From JACPSX01 sp035288405 [NCBI: bacterium] (lineage in GTDB: Bacteria > JACPSX01), in NCBI GenBank assembly GCA_035288405.1, contig DATEAK010000095.1, positions 1 to 13,233 on the forward strand: a stretch of 13,233 nt of DNA, read 5' to 3'. Below the pieces are notes generated by a model. It worked only from the letters and a program-made list of their open reading frames with translations, made no database searches and had not been told where the DNA came from. Positions 1 to 6,652 of the stretch are shown piece after piece. The translations under genes and the position numbers were made by a program. Numbering within the stretch: the first letter of the stretch is position 1; each line of letters starts with the position of its first letter.

Positions 1-37
1 ACCAGGAAAATCAGGCTTCCCGAGGTTTCGCGCACGG

Positions 38-817
38 CTACCTCTCCTTGGCCTGTTCCCAGTAGCGGTCCATCTCTTCCAGTGTGAGCTTGTGTAAATC
101 CTTGCCCTGGTGGGTGGCCTCTTTTTCCATGAACTGGAAGCGGGAAATGAATTTCTGATTGGTTTTTCGCAGAGCCTCTTCCGGATTGATGTCGAGGAAT
201 CGGGCCAGATTCACCAGCGCGAAGAAGAGGTCGCCCATCTCCTCTTCACGGCGGCTTGGGTTGTGACCGTTCATGACATCTTCAAGTTCAGCCAGTTCTT
301 CTTTTACCTTGGCGAACACCGGTTCAATAGAGCCCCAGTCGAAACCCACGCGGCTGGCCTTTTCCTGCAGGCGGCGAGCCCGCAGCAGCGCCGGCAATTC
401 CTCGGGGACTCCATTCAGCGCCGAGGTCTTGCGGCGGTCTCCTTTCTCGGCGATCTTGATCTGTTCCCAGTTTTTCAGAGCTTCCTGTGGGCTGTTGACT
501 TGAATCTCGCCGAAGACGTGGGGGTGGCGGCGAATCAGCTTTTCGATCAATTGCTCGAGCACCTGGTAAATGTCGAATTCACCGCGCTCGCGGCCGATCT
601 CGGACTGAAAGATCGCCTGCAAAAGAAAATCGCCGAGTTCCTCTCTCAGGGCAGCCGGGTCATCGTGGTCAATGGCTTCGAGGACCTCGTAAGTTTCTTC
701 CAATATGTAGGCCTTGAGACTCTCGCGGGTCTGCTCTTTGTCCCAGGGACACTGGCTTCGCAGCGAAGTCATGATTTCGACCAGACGGTCGAAGGGGTGC
801 TTTTTGTTCTGCTCCAT
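38..817 (-). CDS. mazG: MazG nucleoside triphosphate pyrophosphohydrolase
   Basis: MazG hydrolyses NTPs and dNTPs to the monophosphate and pyrophosphate in the cytoplasm, cleansing the nucleotide pool and, in E. coli, affecting ppGpp stress signalling. The 259-aa product has the two-domain layout of full-length MazG (about 260 aa). The N-terminal half has CPWDKEQT (23-30), the acidic motif EETYE (40-44) and EELGD (59-63), then HPHVFG (98-103). The C-terminal half repeats the fold with EELAELE (173-179) and EEEMGD (191-196), the Mg-binding ExxE and ExxD residues. The ATG at 817 was chosen because family homology begins there and a GGAG lies 9 nt upstream (827-830 on the complement). The open frame continues upstream to 1042, but that extension reads through intergenic repeats. 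The gene is divergent from the DUF1844 gene. Identification is firm. Confidence 0.95.
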   Translation of the reverse strand: MEQNKKHPFDRLVEIMTSLRSQCPWDKEQTRESLKAYILEETYEVLEAIDHDDPAALREELGDFLLQAIFQSEIGRERGEFDIYQVLEQLIEKLIRRHPHVFGEIQVNSPQEALKNWEQIKIAEKGDRRKTSALNGVPEELPALLRARRLQEKASRVGFDWGSIEPVFAKVKEELAELEDVMNGHNPSRREEEMGDLFFALVNLARFLDINPEEALRKTNQKFISRFQFMEKEATHQGKDLHKLTLEEMDRYWEQAKER

Positions 818-892
818 ATCAACGATCTCCAGCGCCGGTGGTCTCTCCCGGCGGAATATAAATAGAGTGATCTTCTCCCGGTATGCGTGCCT

Positions 893-921
893 ATTATGGG
901 CGAAGGATGTGCAGTGCGCAA
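893..921 (-). promoter_or_regulatory. Possible sigma70-type promoter for mazG
   Basis: Read on the complement, TTGCGC (921-916) is followed after 17 nt by CATAAT (898-893). The -10 matches consensus at five of six bases, the -35 only at three. Transcription would begin near 886, giving a leader of about 70 nt before the mazG ATG. The spacing is ideal but the -35 is weak, so this is a candidate only. Confidence 0.35.
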
Positions 922-944
922 GGAGAGAAAGGGACCGGGGTGCC

Positions 945-967
945 CCCTTCGGCAAGCTCAGGGCAGG
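945..967. repeat. Interspersed repeat of the 'FGKLRAG' type
   Basis: The core CCTTCGGCAAGCTCAGGGC reads as FGKLRAG in one frame and as PALSLPKG on the other strand. Peptides of this kind (FDKLRTG, ALSLSKG) recur in spurious protein predictions from many environmental bacterial genomes because a short intergenic DNA repeat is being translated. Only one copy is seen in the window. Its presence in the upstream extension of the mazG frame is one reason for rejecting that extension. Confidence 0.55.
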
Positions 968-1032
968 CCTTGGGGCTCCGATAAAGTTTTGCGCGGGAGA
1001 TCGCTTCCTCGGGGGTGCTCCCTGCAGTGAGC

Positions 1033-1117
1033 TTTCAGCCATCAGCTCTCAGCTGTAAATACTGAAATTCTCAGAAGGGGGTTCCTTCTAGGTTCTGACT
1101 GATCGCTGACTGCTGGA
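1033..1117. repeat. Heptamer-built inverted repeat, left copy
   Basis: Three 7-bp units ending in TCAGC run in register at 1033-1053 (TTTCAGC, CATCAGC, TCTCAGC). About 40 nt later the complementary-sense units appear at 1094-1117, including CGCTGAC (1104-1110) and TGCTGGA (1111-1117). The spacer contains GAAATTC (1064-1070). The two arms can pair imperfectly. A second structure with the same layout lies at 11108-11223. The function is unknown; it could act as a transcript hairpin or be a non-coding mobile repeat. Confidence 0.55.
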
Positions 1118-1252
1118 TACTTTCCTCAATAAAAGGATGCGGAGGTTTTTCGTTGCAACCGAGCCGGCCTTTTGTTAGTCTAAAACCCGTTGACGCCGCT
1201 CGTTTTGCCGAGCCACCTGTTTTCCATTTATTTCTAATGCAGAGGTTTTGAA

Positions 1253-1280
1253 AGCTGCCGGCTGAGCGCTGACCGCTTTT
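1253..1280. repeat. Tandem GCTGA-type heptamers before the DUF1844 gene
   Basis: Four degenerate 7-bp units follow each other in register: AGCTGCC (1253-1259), GGCTGAG (1260-1266), CGCTGAC (1267-1273) and CGCTTTT (1274-1280). They stop 3 nt before the AAGGAGA ribosome binding site of the next gene. They belong to the same sequence family as the heptamers at 1094-1117 and 11175-11223, here as a single arm without a nearby partner. Confidence 0.5.
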
Positions 1281-1296
1281 TAAAAGGAGACAGACT

Positions 1297-1719
1297 GTGA
1301 CCGAAGAGGAACAGGAAAAAGAAGGCTTCCGCGTTCAGGATCGCCGCAGTTTTACGGAAAAGGGAGAGCGCCGTCCCGGGTCGGAAGAAACCCGCCCGGA
1401 GCGCAGCCGGGAAACCGAGAAGCCGCCTCCCCGGGAATCACGACCCCGTCAGGCACCGCCCCAGCCCGAGCCGGTCGAAGAAATCGACTTTGTCACTTTC
1501 CTTCTGAGCCTGGGGAGTCAAGTTCTCTTTCACTTGGGAGAAATTCCCGATCCGGTAAGCCGGAAACGGGAGAAGAATCTGGCGGCGGCTAAGCAGACCA
1601 TCGATCTCCTGGAAATTTTGGAAAAGAAAACCCAGGGGAACCTGACCCGGGAGGAAAACGAAGTCTTTCAAAACCTCCTTACTGATTTGCGGATGAGATA
1701 CGTCAAGGCCGTACCGTAA
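1297..1719 (+). CDS. DUF1844 family protein
   Basis: This is a 140-aa protein of unknown function. Residues 1-60 are charged and low-complexity, rich in Glu, Arg and Pro, and probably disordered; FRVQDRRSF (11-19) is a motif common at the start of this family. Residues about 62-137 form the DUF1844 domain, recognisable by FLLSLGSQVLFHLGEIPDP (68-86), AKQTIDLLEILE (98-109) and LLTDLRMRYV (127-136). The domain looks helical and there is no signal peptide or membrane segment. The GTG start at 1297 has AAGGAGA (1284-1290) 6 nt upstream. The stop lies 5 nt before the mutL ATG, and mutL has no good ribosome binding site of its own, so the two are probably translationally coupled. No function is established from the sequence. 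Confidence 0.85.
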   Translation: MTEEEQEKEGFRVQDRRSFTEKGERRPGSEETRPERSRETEKPPPRESRPRQAPPQPEPVEEIDFVTFLLSLGSQVLFHLGEIPDPVSRKREKNLAAAKQTIDLLEILEKKTQGNLTREENEVFQNLLTDLRMRYVKAVP

Positions 1720-1724
1720 ATCCC

Positions 1725-3503
1725 ATGGCTGGCAAGGTCCGCAAACTCCCAGAAGAGCTCTCCAGTAAAATTGCCGCGGGTGAGGTCATCGAGCGCCCGG
1801 CTTCCGTTGTCAAAGAGGCGATCGAAAACTCCCTGGATGCCGGGGCTTCCCGCATCGACGTGGATCTGGAACAGGCGGGTCTGTCTCTGATCCGGATTCG
1901 TGATGATGGGGAAGGGATGAGCCGGGAAGATGCCCTTCTTGCCTGCGAGCGCCATGCCACCAGTAAGATTCGCACTTTGGATGATCTGTCGGCGATTCAC
2001 ACACTGGGTTTTCGAGGCGAAGCCCTGGCCAGTATTGCGGCCGTGGCCCGGCTCCGTTTACAGACCCAACCGGCGGGAGATCTGGCGGGGACCGAAATCG
2101 AGCTGACCCCGGGAGGGCAACCGCAGGTTGGCGAGGTCGGAATTCCCCGCGGGACGGTTCTCGAAGTTCGGGATCTGTTCTTCAACCTTCCTGCCCGGCG
2201 CAAGTTTCTGAAGAGCGAAGCCACCGAGCTGGGCCACGTCAGCCGTGTGGTTCAAGATCTGGCCATGGTCAACTGCCATGTCCATATGCGGCTCCGGCAT
2301 GGGGACCGCCTTCTCCTGGAAGCGTTGCCGACTCCGGATCGACTGCAGCGCCTGTCTTCCATTGCAGGCAAGGAAATCGTCCGAACCATGGTGATGTTGC
2401 ATTCAAACCGAGACCCTCTGTCCGTGGAGGCATTGATCAGCAAACCGGGCGGCGGGAGGCGCGATCGAGGGGCCCAGCATTTCTACGTCAACGGCCGCCC
2501 GGTGCGCGACCGCCTCATGGCGCATGCCCTGCAAGAGGCGACTCGGACCTTATTCCCCGGCGATACGTTTCCTGTCGCGTATTTGTTCTTCTCTCTAGAT
2601 CCCGGGGATGTGGACGTCAACGTGCATCCAACCAAGACGGAAGTGCGATTTGCCCGCAGCCAGGAAGTGCATCGATTTTTGACGGAAAGCGTAAAGACCC
2701 AACTCCTCCAGACATTGCGCGGCGAGGGTTCCGTTTCTGCGCAGGCGGTTCCGGGCTCTGCGGTTTCCGAGGGCGCTGGAAAGGGAGAAAGCTTCCTCCG
2801 TGAAGAGATAGCCTCCTTCTTTCCCGCCGGATTTTCCCCGGTGCAGCCTTCTTTCTCCCCGACGATCTTCCGCAGTCCAGTGCAGGTGGAACCTCCGGTG
2901 GAATCTCCTCTCATGTCCGCGGATCTCATTCATCTCACCCCTTTAGGGCAGGTTGACCAGACATTCCTTTTGTTTGAAGGTCCCCGGGGTCTTTACGTCC
3001 TTGACCAGCATACGGCCCACGAGCGGGTTCTTTACGAGCGTTTTCGCCGGCAGTGGGAGCGTGGGAACGTGGAGGTCCAGGGGCTTCTGATTCCGGAAGT
3101 TGTGGAGCTGGAGCCGGAGCAAGTCGCGCAAGTGAGTGAGCATCAGGATGAGCTGGAAACCCTCGGTTTTCAGGTGGAACCCTTTGGGGGAAATAGCTTC
3201 GCCATCCGTGCCGCCCCGGCCAGCCTGCTCGCCCAAGGAGTTCGAAATCTTTTTCTCGGATTGGTGCAAGTCCTGGAACACTGGGGAGAGCAATCTCCTC
3301 TGCCGAGTCTGGCGGATGCGGTGGTCCAGGTGATGGCGTGCCATCAGGCCGTCCGGGCTCATGATCCATTGACTCCCGAGGAAATGCGGGCACTTCTTCG
3401 CGAGCTGATGGCCACCGAAAGTCCGTTTACTTGTCCGCACGGACGTCCCACGATGCTTCTGTGGAGTCTGGAGAACCTGCAGAAGGAGTTTTTGCGCAAG
3501 TAG
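1725..3503 (+). CDS. mutL: DNA mismatch repair protein MutL, endonuclease type
   Basis: MutL is the ATP-driven matchmaker of mismatch repair, acting with MutS. The 592-aa protein has an N-terminal GHKL ATPase: IAAGEVIERPASVVKE (16-31), ENSLDAGA (34-41), DDGEGM (60-65) and GFRGEAL (95-101), with the catalytic Glu expected at 31 and Mg-binding Asn at 35. A Pro/Ser-rich linker covers roughly 345-400. The C-terminal dimerisation domain carries the metal-binding endonuclease motif as DQHTAHERVLYE (427-438), plus ACHQAVRA (538-545) and CPHGRP (570-575). These three motifs are characteristic of nicking MutL proteins in bacteria without MutH. The usual DQHA is DQHT here. The ATG at 1725 gives the standard family N-terminus. 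No strong ribosome binding site is present, consistent with coupling to the preceding gene. Identification is firm; nicking activity is inferred. Confidence 0.97.
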   Translation: MAGKVRKLPEELSSKIAAGEVIERPASVVKEAIENSLDAGASRIDVDLEQAGLSLIRIRDDGEGMSREDALLACERHATSKIRTLDDLSAIHTLGFRGEALASIAAVARLRLQTQPAGDLAGTEIELTPGGQPQVGEVGIPRGTVLEVRDLFFNLPARRKFLKSEATELGHVSRVVQDLAMVNCHVHMRLRHGDRLLLEALPTPDRLQRLSSIAGKEIVRTMVMLHSNRDPLSVEALISKPGGGRRDRGAQHFYVNGRPVRDRLMAHALQEATRTLFPGDTFPVAYLFFSLDPGDVDVNVHPTKTEVRFARSQEVHRFLTESVKTQLLQTLRGEGSVSAQAVPGSAVSEGAGKGESFLREEIASFFPAGFSPVQPSFSPTIFRSPVQVEPPVESPLMSADLIHLTPLGQVDQTFLLFEGPRGLYVLDQHTAHERVLYERFRRQWERGNVEVQGLLIPEVVELEPEQVAQVSEHQDELETLGFQVEPFGGNSFAIRAAPASLLAQGVRNLFLGLVQVLEHWGEQSPLPSLADAVVQVMACHQAVRAHDPLTPEEMRALLRELMATESPFTCPHGRPTMLLWSLENLQKEFLRK

Positions 3504-3516
3504 TTACGGGAGGTCC

Positions 3517-3545
3517 TTGATTCCGCGGGAGCCGTCCTCTATACT
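3517..3545 (+). promoter_or_regulatory. Sigma70-type promoter of the guaB operon
   Basis: TTGATT (3517-3522) and TATACT (3540-3545) are separated by exactly 17 nt, and lie between the mutL stop and guaB. Transcription would start near 3552, giving a 5' leader of about 40 nt. The leader contains the perfect 10-bp palindrome TTACCGGTAA (3562-3571) and a purine-rich ribosome binding site AGGGGGTG (3581-3588) before the guaB ATG. This is the best promoter match I found in the window. Whether the palindrome is an operator is unknown. Confidence 0.6.
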
Positions 3546-3592
3546 TTGGCCATCCTGTGGTTTACCGGTAAGGGAAAGACAGGGGGTGATGT

Positions 3593-5056
3593 ATGCTGCC
3601 GGACAATATACCGGAAGCTTTGACGTTCGATGATCTGTTGTTGGTGCCAGGGCGCTCCCGAGTCTTGCCTCGCGAGGTCGAGGTGGCCACGATGTTGACT
3701 CGTAAGCTTCGGATGAATGTGCCGCTGGTCAGCGCCGCCATGGACACGGTCACGGAATCCTCTCTTGCCATCGCCCTCGCTCAGGAAGGGGGAGTCGGCA
3801 TTATCCACAAAAATCTGCCCATCGAGTCCCAGGCCCACGAGGTGGACAAGGTGAAGCGCTCGGAGAGCGGGATGATTGTGGATCCGATCACCATAGGGCC
3901 CGACCGGAAGGTCAGAGACGCCCTGGAACTTATGAGGCGCTACCGAATCTCGGGGGTGCCGATCACCCAGGGGCCCAAGCTGGTGGGAATCCTCACCAAC
4001 CGGGATTTGCGCTTCGAGACGAACCTGGATAAGAAAATCGGTGATGTCATGACCAAGGAGAATCTCATCACGGCTCCCGAAGGGACTACCCTGGAGCAGG
4101 CCAAACGAATTCTCCACGAGAATCGCATTGAGAAACTCCTGGTCGTGGATCGTGACTTCAACCTGAAGGGTCTCATTACGATTAAGGACATTGAGAAGGT
4201 TCGCAAATATCCAAACGCCTGCAAGGACTCTCTGGGCAGACTCGTAATTGGTGCTGCGGTGGGGGTTGGGGAAGACCGCTCCGAGCGGGTGCAAGCTCTG
4301 ATTGAAGCGGGGGCTGATGTTCTCGCGGTCGATAGCGCCCATGGCCATTCGGAGGGGGTCCTGAAAACAGTGGAGTGGATCAAGGGAAACTACCCCCAGA
4401 TGCAAGTGATCGCCGGCAACGTGGCGACGGGGGAGGGAACCCGCGATCTGATCACAGCGGGTGCTGACGCGGTGAAAGTCGGCATTGGGCCCGGCTCCAT
4501 CTGCACGACCCGGATCATTGCCGGGGTGGGAGTTCCCCAGTTGAGCGCCGTCTCCGAGTGTGCGCGGGCCGCGGCCGAGGCCGGTGTCCCTATCATTGCG
4601 GACGGAGGGATCAAATTCTCCGGTGACATGACCAAGGCTCTGGCGGCGGGCGCCAATTCCGTAATGATCGGCAGTCTTTTTGCCGGAACCGAAGAGAGTC
4701 CCGGAGAGAAGGTTCTCTTCCAGGGACGCAGTTACAAGGTCTACCGGGGGATGGGATCCATCGGAGCCATGAGCGAGGGGAGCAGCGATCGCTACTTTCA
4801 GGAGGGCGAGCTTTCCGAGGCGAAGCTCGTTCCTGAAAGGGTGGAAGGGAGAATCCCTTACAAAGGTCCCGTCTCCTCCGTGGTTTTCCAGTTGATGGGA
4901 GGACTCAGGGCGGGCATGGGCTACTGCGGGGCCGCCACCATCGAAGAGCTCAGGCGTCATTCCCGCTTTGTGCGCATCACTTCTGCAGGACTCAGAGAGA
5001 GCCATGTCCACGATGTGATCATCACCAAGGAGGCTCCGAATTACCAACGGGAGTAG
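3593..5056 (+). CDS. guaB: Inosine-5'-monophosphate dehydrogenase
   Basis: This enzyme oxidises IMP to XMP with NAD+, the committed step to guanine nucleotides, in the cytosol as a homotetramer. The 487-aa length matches bacterial enzymes (E. coli 488). The (beta/alpha)8 barrel starts with [13 protein letters not shown] (8-20). It is interrupted by a pair of CBS domains at about 94-207, the Bateman module that senses purine nucleotides. The active-site loop GPGSICTTR carries the catalytic Cys304, and the flap DRYFQ carries the Arg400-Tyr401 pair that activates water. IADGGI and GSLFAG form the phosphate-binding parts of the barrel. The ATG at 3593 follows a purine-rich ribosome binding site and its own promoter. 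It is the first gene of the guaB-guaA-dnaE-accA cluster, 24 nt before the chosen guaA start. Nothing appears truncated. Confidence 0.98.
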   Translation: MLPDNIPEALTFDDLLLVPGRSRVLPREVEVATMLTRKLRMNVPLVSAAMDTVTESSLAIALAQEGGVGIIHKNLPIESQAHEVDKVKRSESGMIVDPITIGPDRKVRDALELMRRYRISGVPITQGPKLVGILTNRDLRFETNLDKKIGDVMTKENLITAPEGTTLEQAKRILHENRIEKLLVVDRDFNLKGLITIKDIEKVRKYPNACKDSLGRLVIGAAVGVGEDRSERVQALIEAGADVLAVDSAHGHSEGVLKTVEWIKGNYPQMQVIAGNVATGEGTRDLITAGADAVKVGIGPGSICTTRIIAGVGVPQLSAVSECARAAAEAGVPIIADGGIKFSGDMTKALAAGANSVMIGSLFAGTEESPGEKVLFQGRSYKVYRGMGSIGAMSEGSSDRYFQEGELSEAKLVPERVEGRIPYKGPVSSVVFQLMGGLRAGMGYCGAATIEELRRHSRFVRITSAGLRESHVHDVIITKEAPNYQRE

Positions 5057-5080
5057 AACTCCATTGGAGTGGTGCTAAGG

Positions 5081-6640
5081 GTGAATATCCGCGGGGACAA
5101 GATCCTTATCCTTGATTTCGGCTCCCAGTACACCCAGCTCATAGCGCGCCGAATTCGCGAACTGCACGTGTTCTCGGAGATCGTACCCTTTTCGTTGGCG
5201 GCTTCCGAAATCCGCCGGCAGGCCCCGAAGGGCCTGGTGTTGTCCGGAGGACCCGCCAGCGTGTACGCTCCCGACGCTCCCATCTGTGATCCCGAGATCT
5301 TCTCTCTCGGCGTGCCGGTCCTGGGGATCTGTTACGGAATGCAAGTGACGGCTCACTTGCTGGAGGGGAAGGTGAGCCGTTCCGCCAGGAGGGAGTACGG
5401 TCCGGCCCGGCTTCTGATCGACCGGGAGGAGACTCTTCTTGCCGGATTGAGAGGAAATGGAGAATCCGAGGGGATGCCTGTCTGGATGAGTCATGGAGAT
5501 CGCATCGAGAAGCTTCCGGCGGGATTTGTTCCCCTGGCCCATACGGATAATTCACCCATCGCGGTGATGGGCTCTCCTTCCCGCAAGCTTTATGGTGTCC
5601 AGTTCCATCCGGAGGTAGTGCATACTCCGAAGGGCGAAGCCCTATTTTCGAACTTTTTGTTTGGTGCTTGCGGCTGCACTCCCAGTTGGTCCATGGCCTC
5701 CTTTGCCGCCGAGTCGATCGCTGAGATCCGCCGGCGGGTGGGGAGCGCCCGGGTTCTGTGTGGTTTGAGCGGAGGGGTGGATTCGTCCGTTGCCGCCGTG
5801 CTGGTTCAGCGGGCGATTGGCGAGCAGCTCACCTGTGTGTTCGTTGATAACGGGCTCCTGCGCTTTGGGGAAGCGGAGGAAGTCGAGGCGACCTTCCGTC
5901 GTCATTTTCATATGAACTTGAGAGTGGCGGATGCCCGTGAGAGGTTCCTCTCCCGGTTGGCCGGGGTGGAAGATCCGGAGACGAAGCGAAAGATCATAGG
6001 GGATGAGTTCATTGCCGTCTTTGAGGATGAAGCAAAGCAGGTGGGGGAGATTCAGTTTCTGGCTCAGGGGACGCTTTATCCCGACGTGATTGAGAGCCGC
6101 TCGGTGCGCGGCCCTTCCGCCACGATCAAATCCCATCACAACGTAGGCGGTCTGCCGGAGCGCCTCAATTTCCAACTCATCGAGCCTCTCAAGGACCTGT
6201 TCAAGGACGAGGTGCGCCAGCTGGGCGAAGAGCTCGGGATTCCTCATTCCGTTCTGTGGCGTCAGCCCTTTCCCGGGCCCGGCCTGTCCATCCGGATCAT
6301 CGGTCCGGTCAGTCGGGAAGCGCTGGATCTTCTGCGGCAGGCGGACCGGATCCTTCTGGAGGAAATTGAAGCCGAGGGACTTGGCGAACGCCTCTGGCAG
6401 TTCTTTGTGGTTTTGCTGCCGGTGCGCAGCGTGGGGGTCATGGGAGACGAGCGAACTTACGAGCAGGTGGCTTGCTTGAGGGTGGTGGAGAGCCAGGACG
6501 GCATGACGGCGGACTGGGCCAAACTTCCCTATGATCTTCTCGCGCGCGTGTCCAACCGGATCATTAATGAGGTGCGGGGAATTAACCGGGTGGTCTACGA
6601 CATCAGCTCGAAGCCGCCCAGCACGATCGAATGGGAGTAA
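5081..6640 (+). CDS. guaA: GMP synthase (glutamine-hydrolysing)
   Basis: GuaA converts XMP, ATP and glutamine to GMP, completing the pathway begun by GuaB. With the GTG at 5081 the protein has 519 aa (E. coli 525). The class I glutamine amidotransferase domain (about 7-195) has the catalytic triad Cys84 in GICYGMQ, His176 and Glu178 in QFHPE. The ATP pyrophosphatase domain follows with the P-loop SGGVDSS (230-236). The C-terminal dimerisation domain includes [12 protein letters not shown] and ends in the typical KPPSTIEWE. Start choice is uncertain: GTG at 5081 has GGAG (5066-5069) 11 nt upstream, whereas GTG at 5069 overlaps that site and would add four residues. The protein reads well from 5081, since [11 protein letters not shown] is the normal beginning. 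The stop lies 12 nt before dnaE. Confidence 0.97.
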   Translation: MNIRGDKILILDFGSQYTQLIARRIRELHVFSEIVPFSLAASEIRRQAPKGLVLSGGPASVYAPDAPICDPEIFSLGVPVLGICYGMQVTAHLLEGKVSRSARREYGPARLLIDREETLLAGLRGNGESEGMPVWMSHGDRIEKLPAGFVPLAHTDNSPIAVMGSPSRKLYGVQFHPEVVHTPKGEALFSNFLFGACGCTPSWSMASFAAESIAEIRRRVGSARVLCGLSGGVDSSVAAVLVQRAIGEQLTCVFVDNGLLRFGEAEEVEATFRRHFHMNLRVADARERFLSRLAGVEDPETKRKIIGDEFIAVFEDEAKQVGEIQFLAQGTLYPDVIESRSVRGPSATIKSHHNVGGLPERLNFQLIEPLKDLFKDEVRQLGEELGIPHSVLWRQPFPGPGLSIRIIGPVSREALDLLRQADRILLEEIEAEGLGERLWQFFVVLLPVRSVGVMGDERTYEQVACLRVVESQDGMTADWAKLPYDLLARVSNRIINEVRGINRVVYDISSKPPSTIEWE

Positions 6641-6652
6641 ACGGAGAACAGG

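Larger units (their letters stand above)
818..1296. other. Divergent intergenic region between mazG and the DUF1844 gene
   Basis: These 479 bp hold no supportable gene. The left end carries the mazG leader and a possible promoter. The middle carries a common environmental-genome type repeat (about 945-967). From 1033 to 1117 there are runs of heptamers containing TCAGC and then GCTGA, and another GCTGA run lies at 1253-1280, directly before the ribosome binding site of the next gene. A + strand promoter for the DUF1844-mutL pair must lie here. TTGCAA (1153-1158), TTGACG (1190-1195) and TCTAAT (1233-1238) are visible, but no -35/-10 pair with good spacing stands out, so none is called. Confidence 0.7.

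Noticed and set aside
818-1042. A 75-residue N-terminal extension of MazG from an upstream ATG.
   Set aside because: It has no homology to MazG, translates the interspersed repeats, and the internal ATG at 817 has a ribosome binding site and gives the normal family length.
3539-5047. A 502-residue open frame antisense to guaB.
   Set aside because: It lies over a firmly identified gene, resembles no family I know, and long antisense frames are expected in GC-rich coding DNA.
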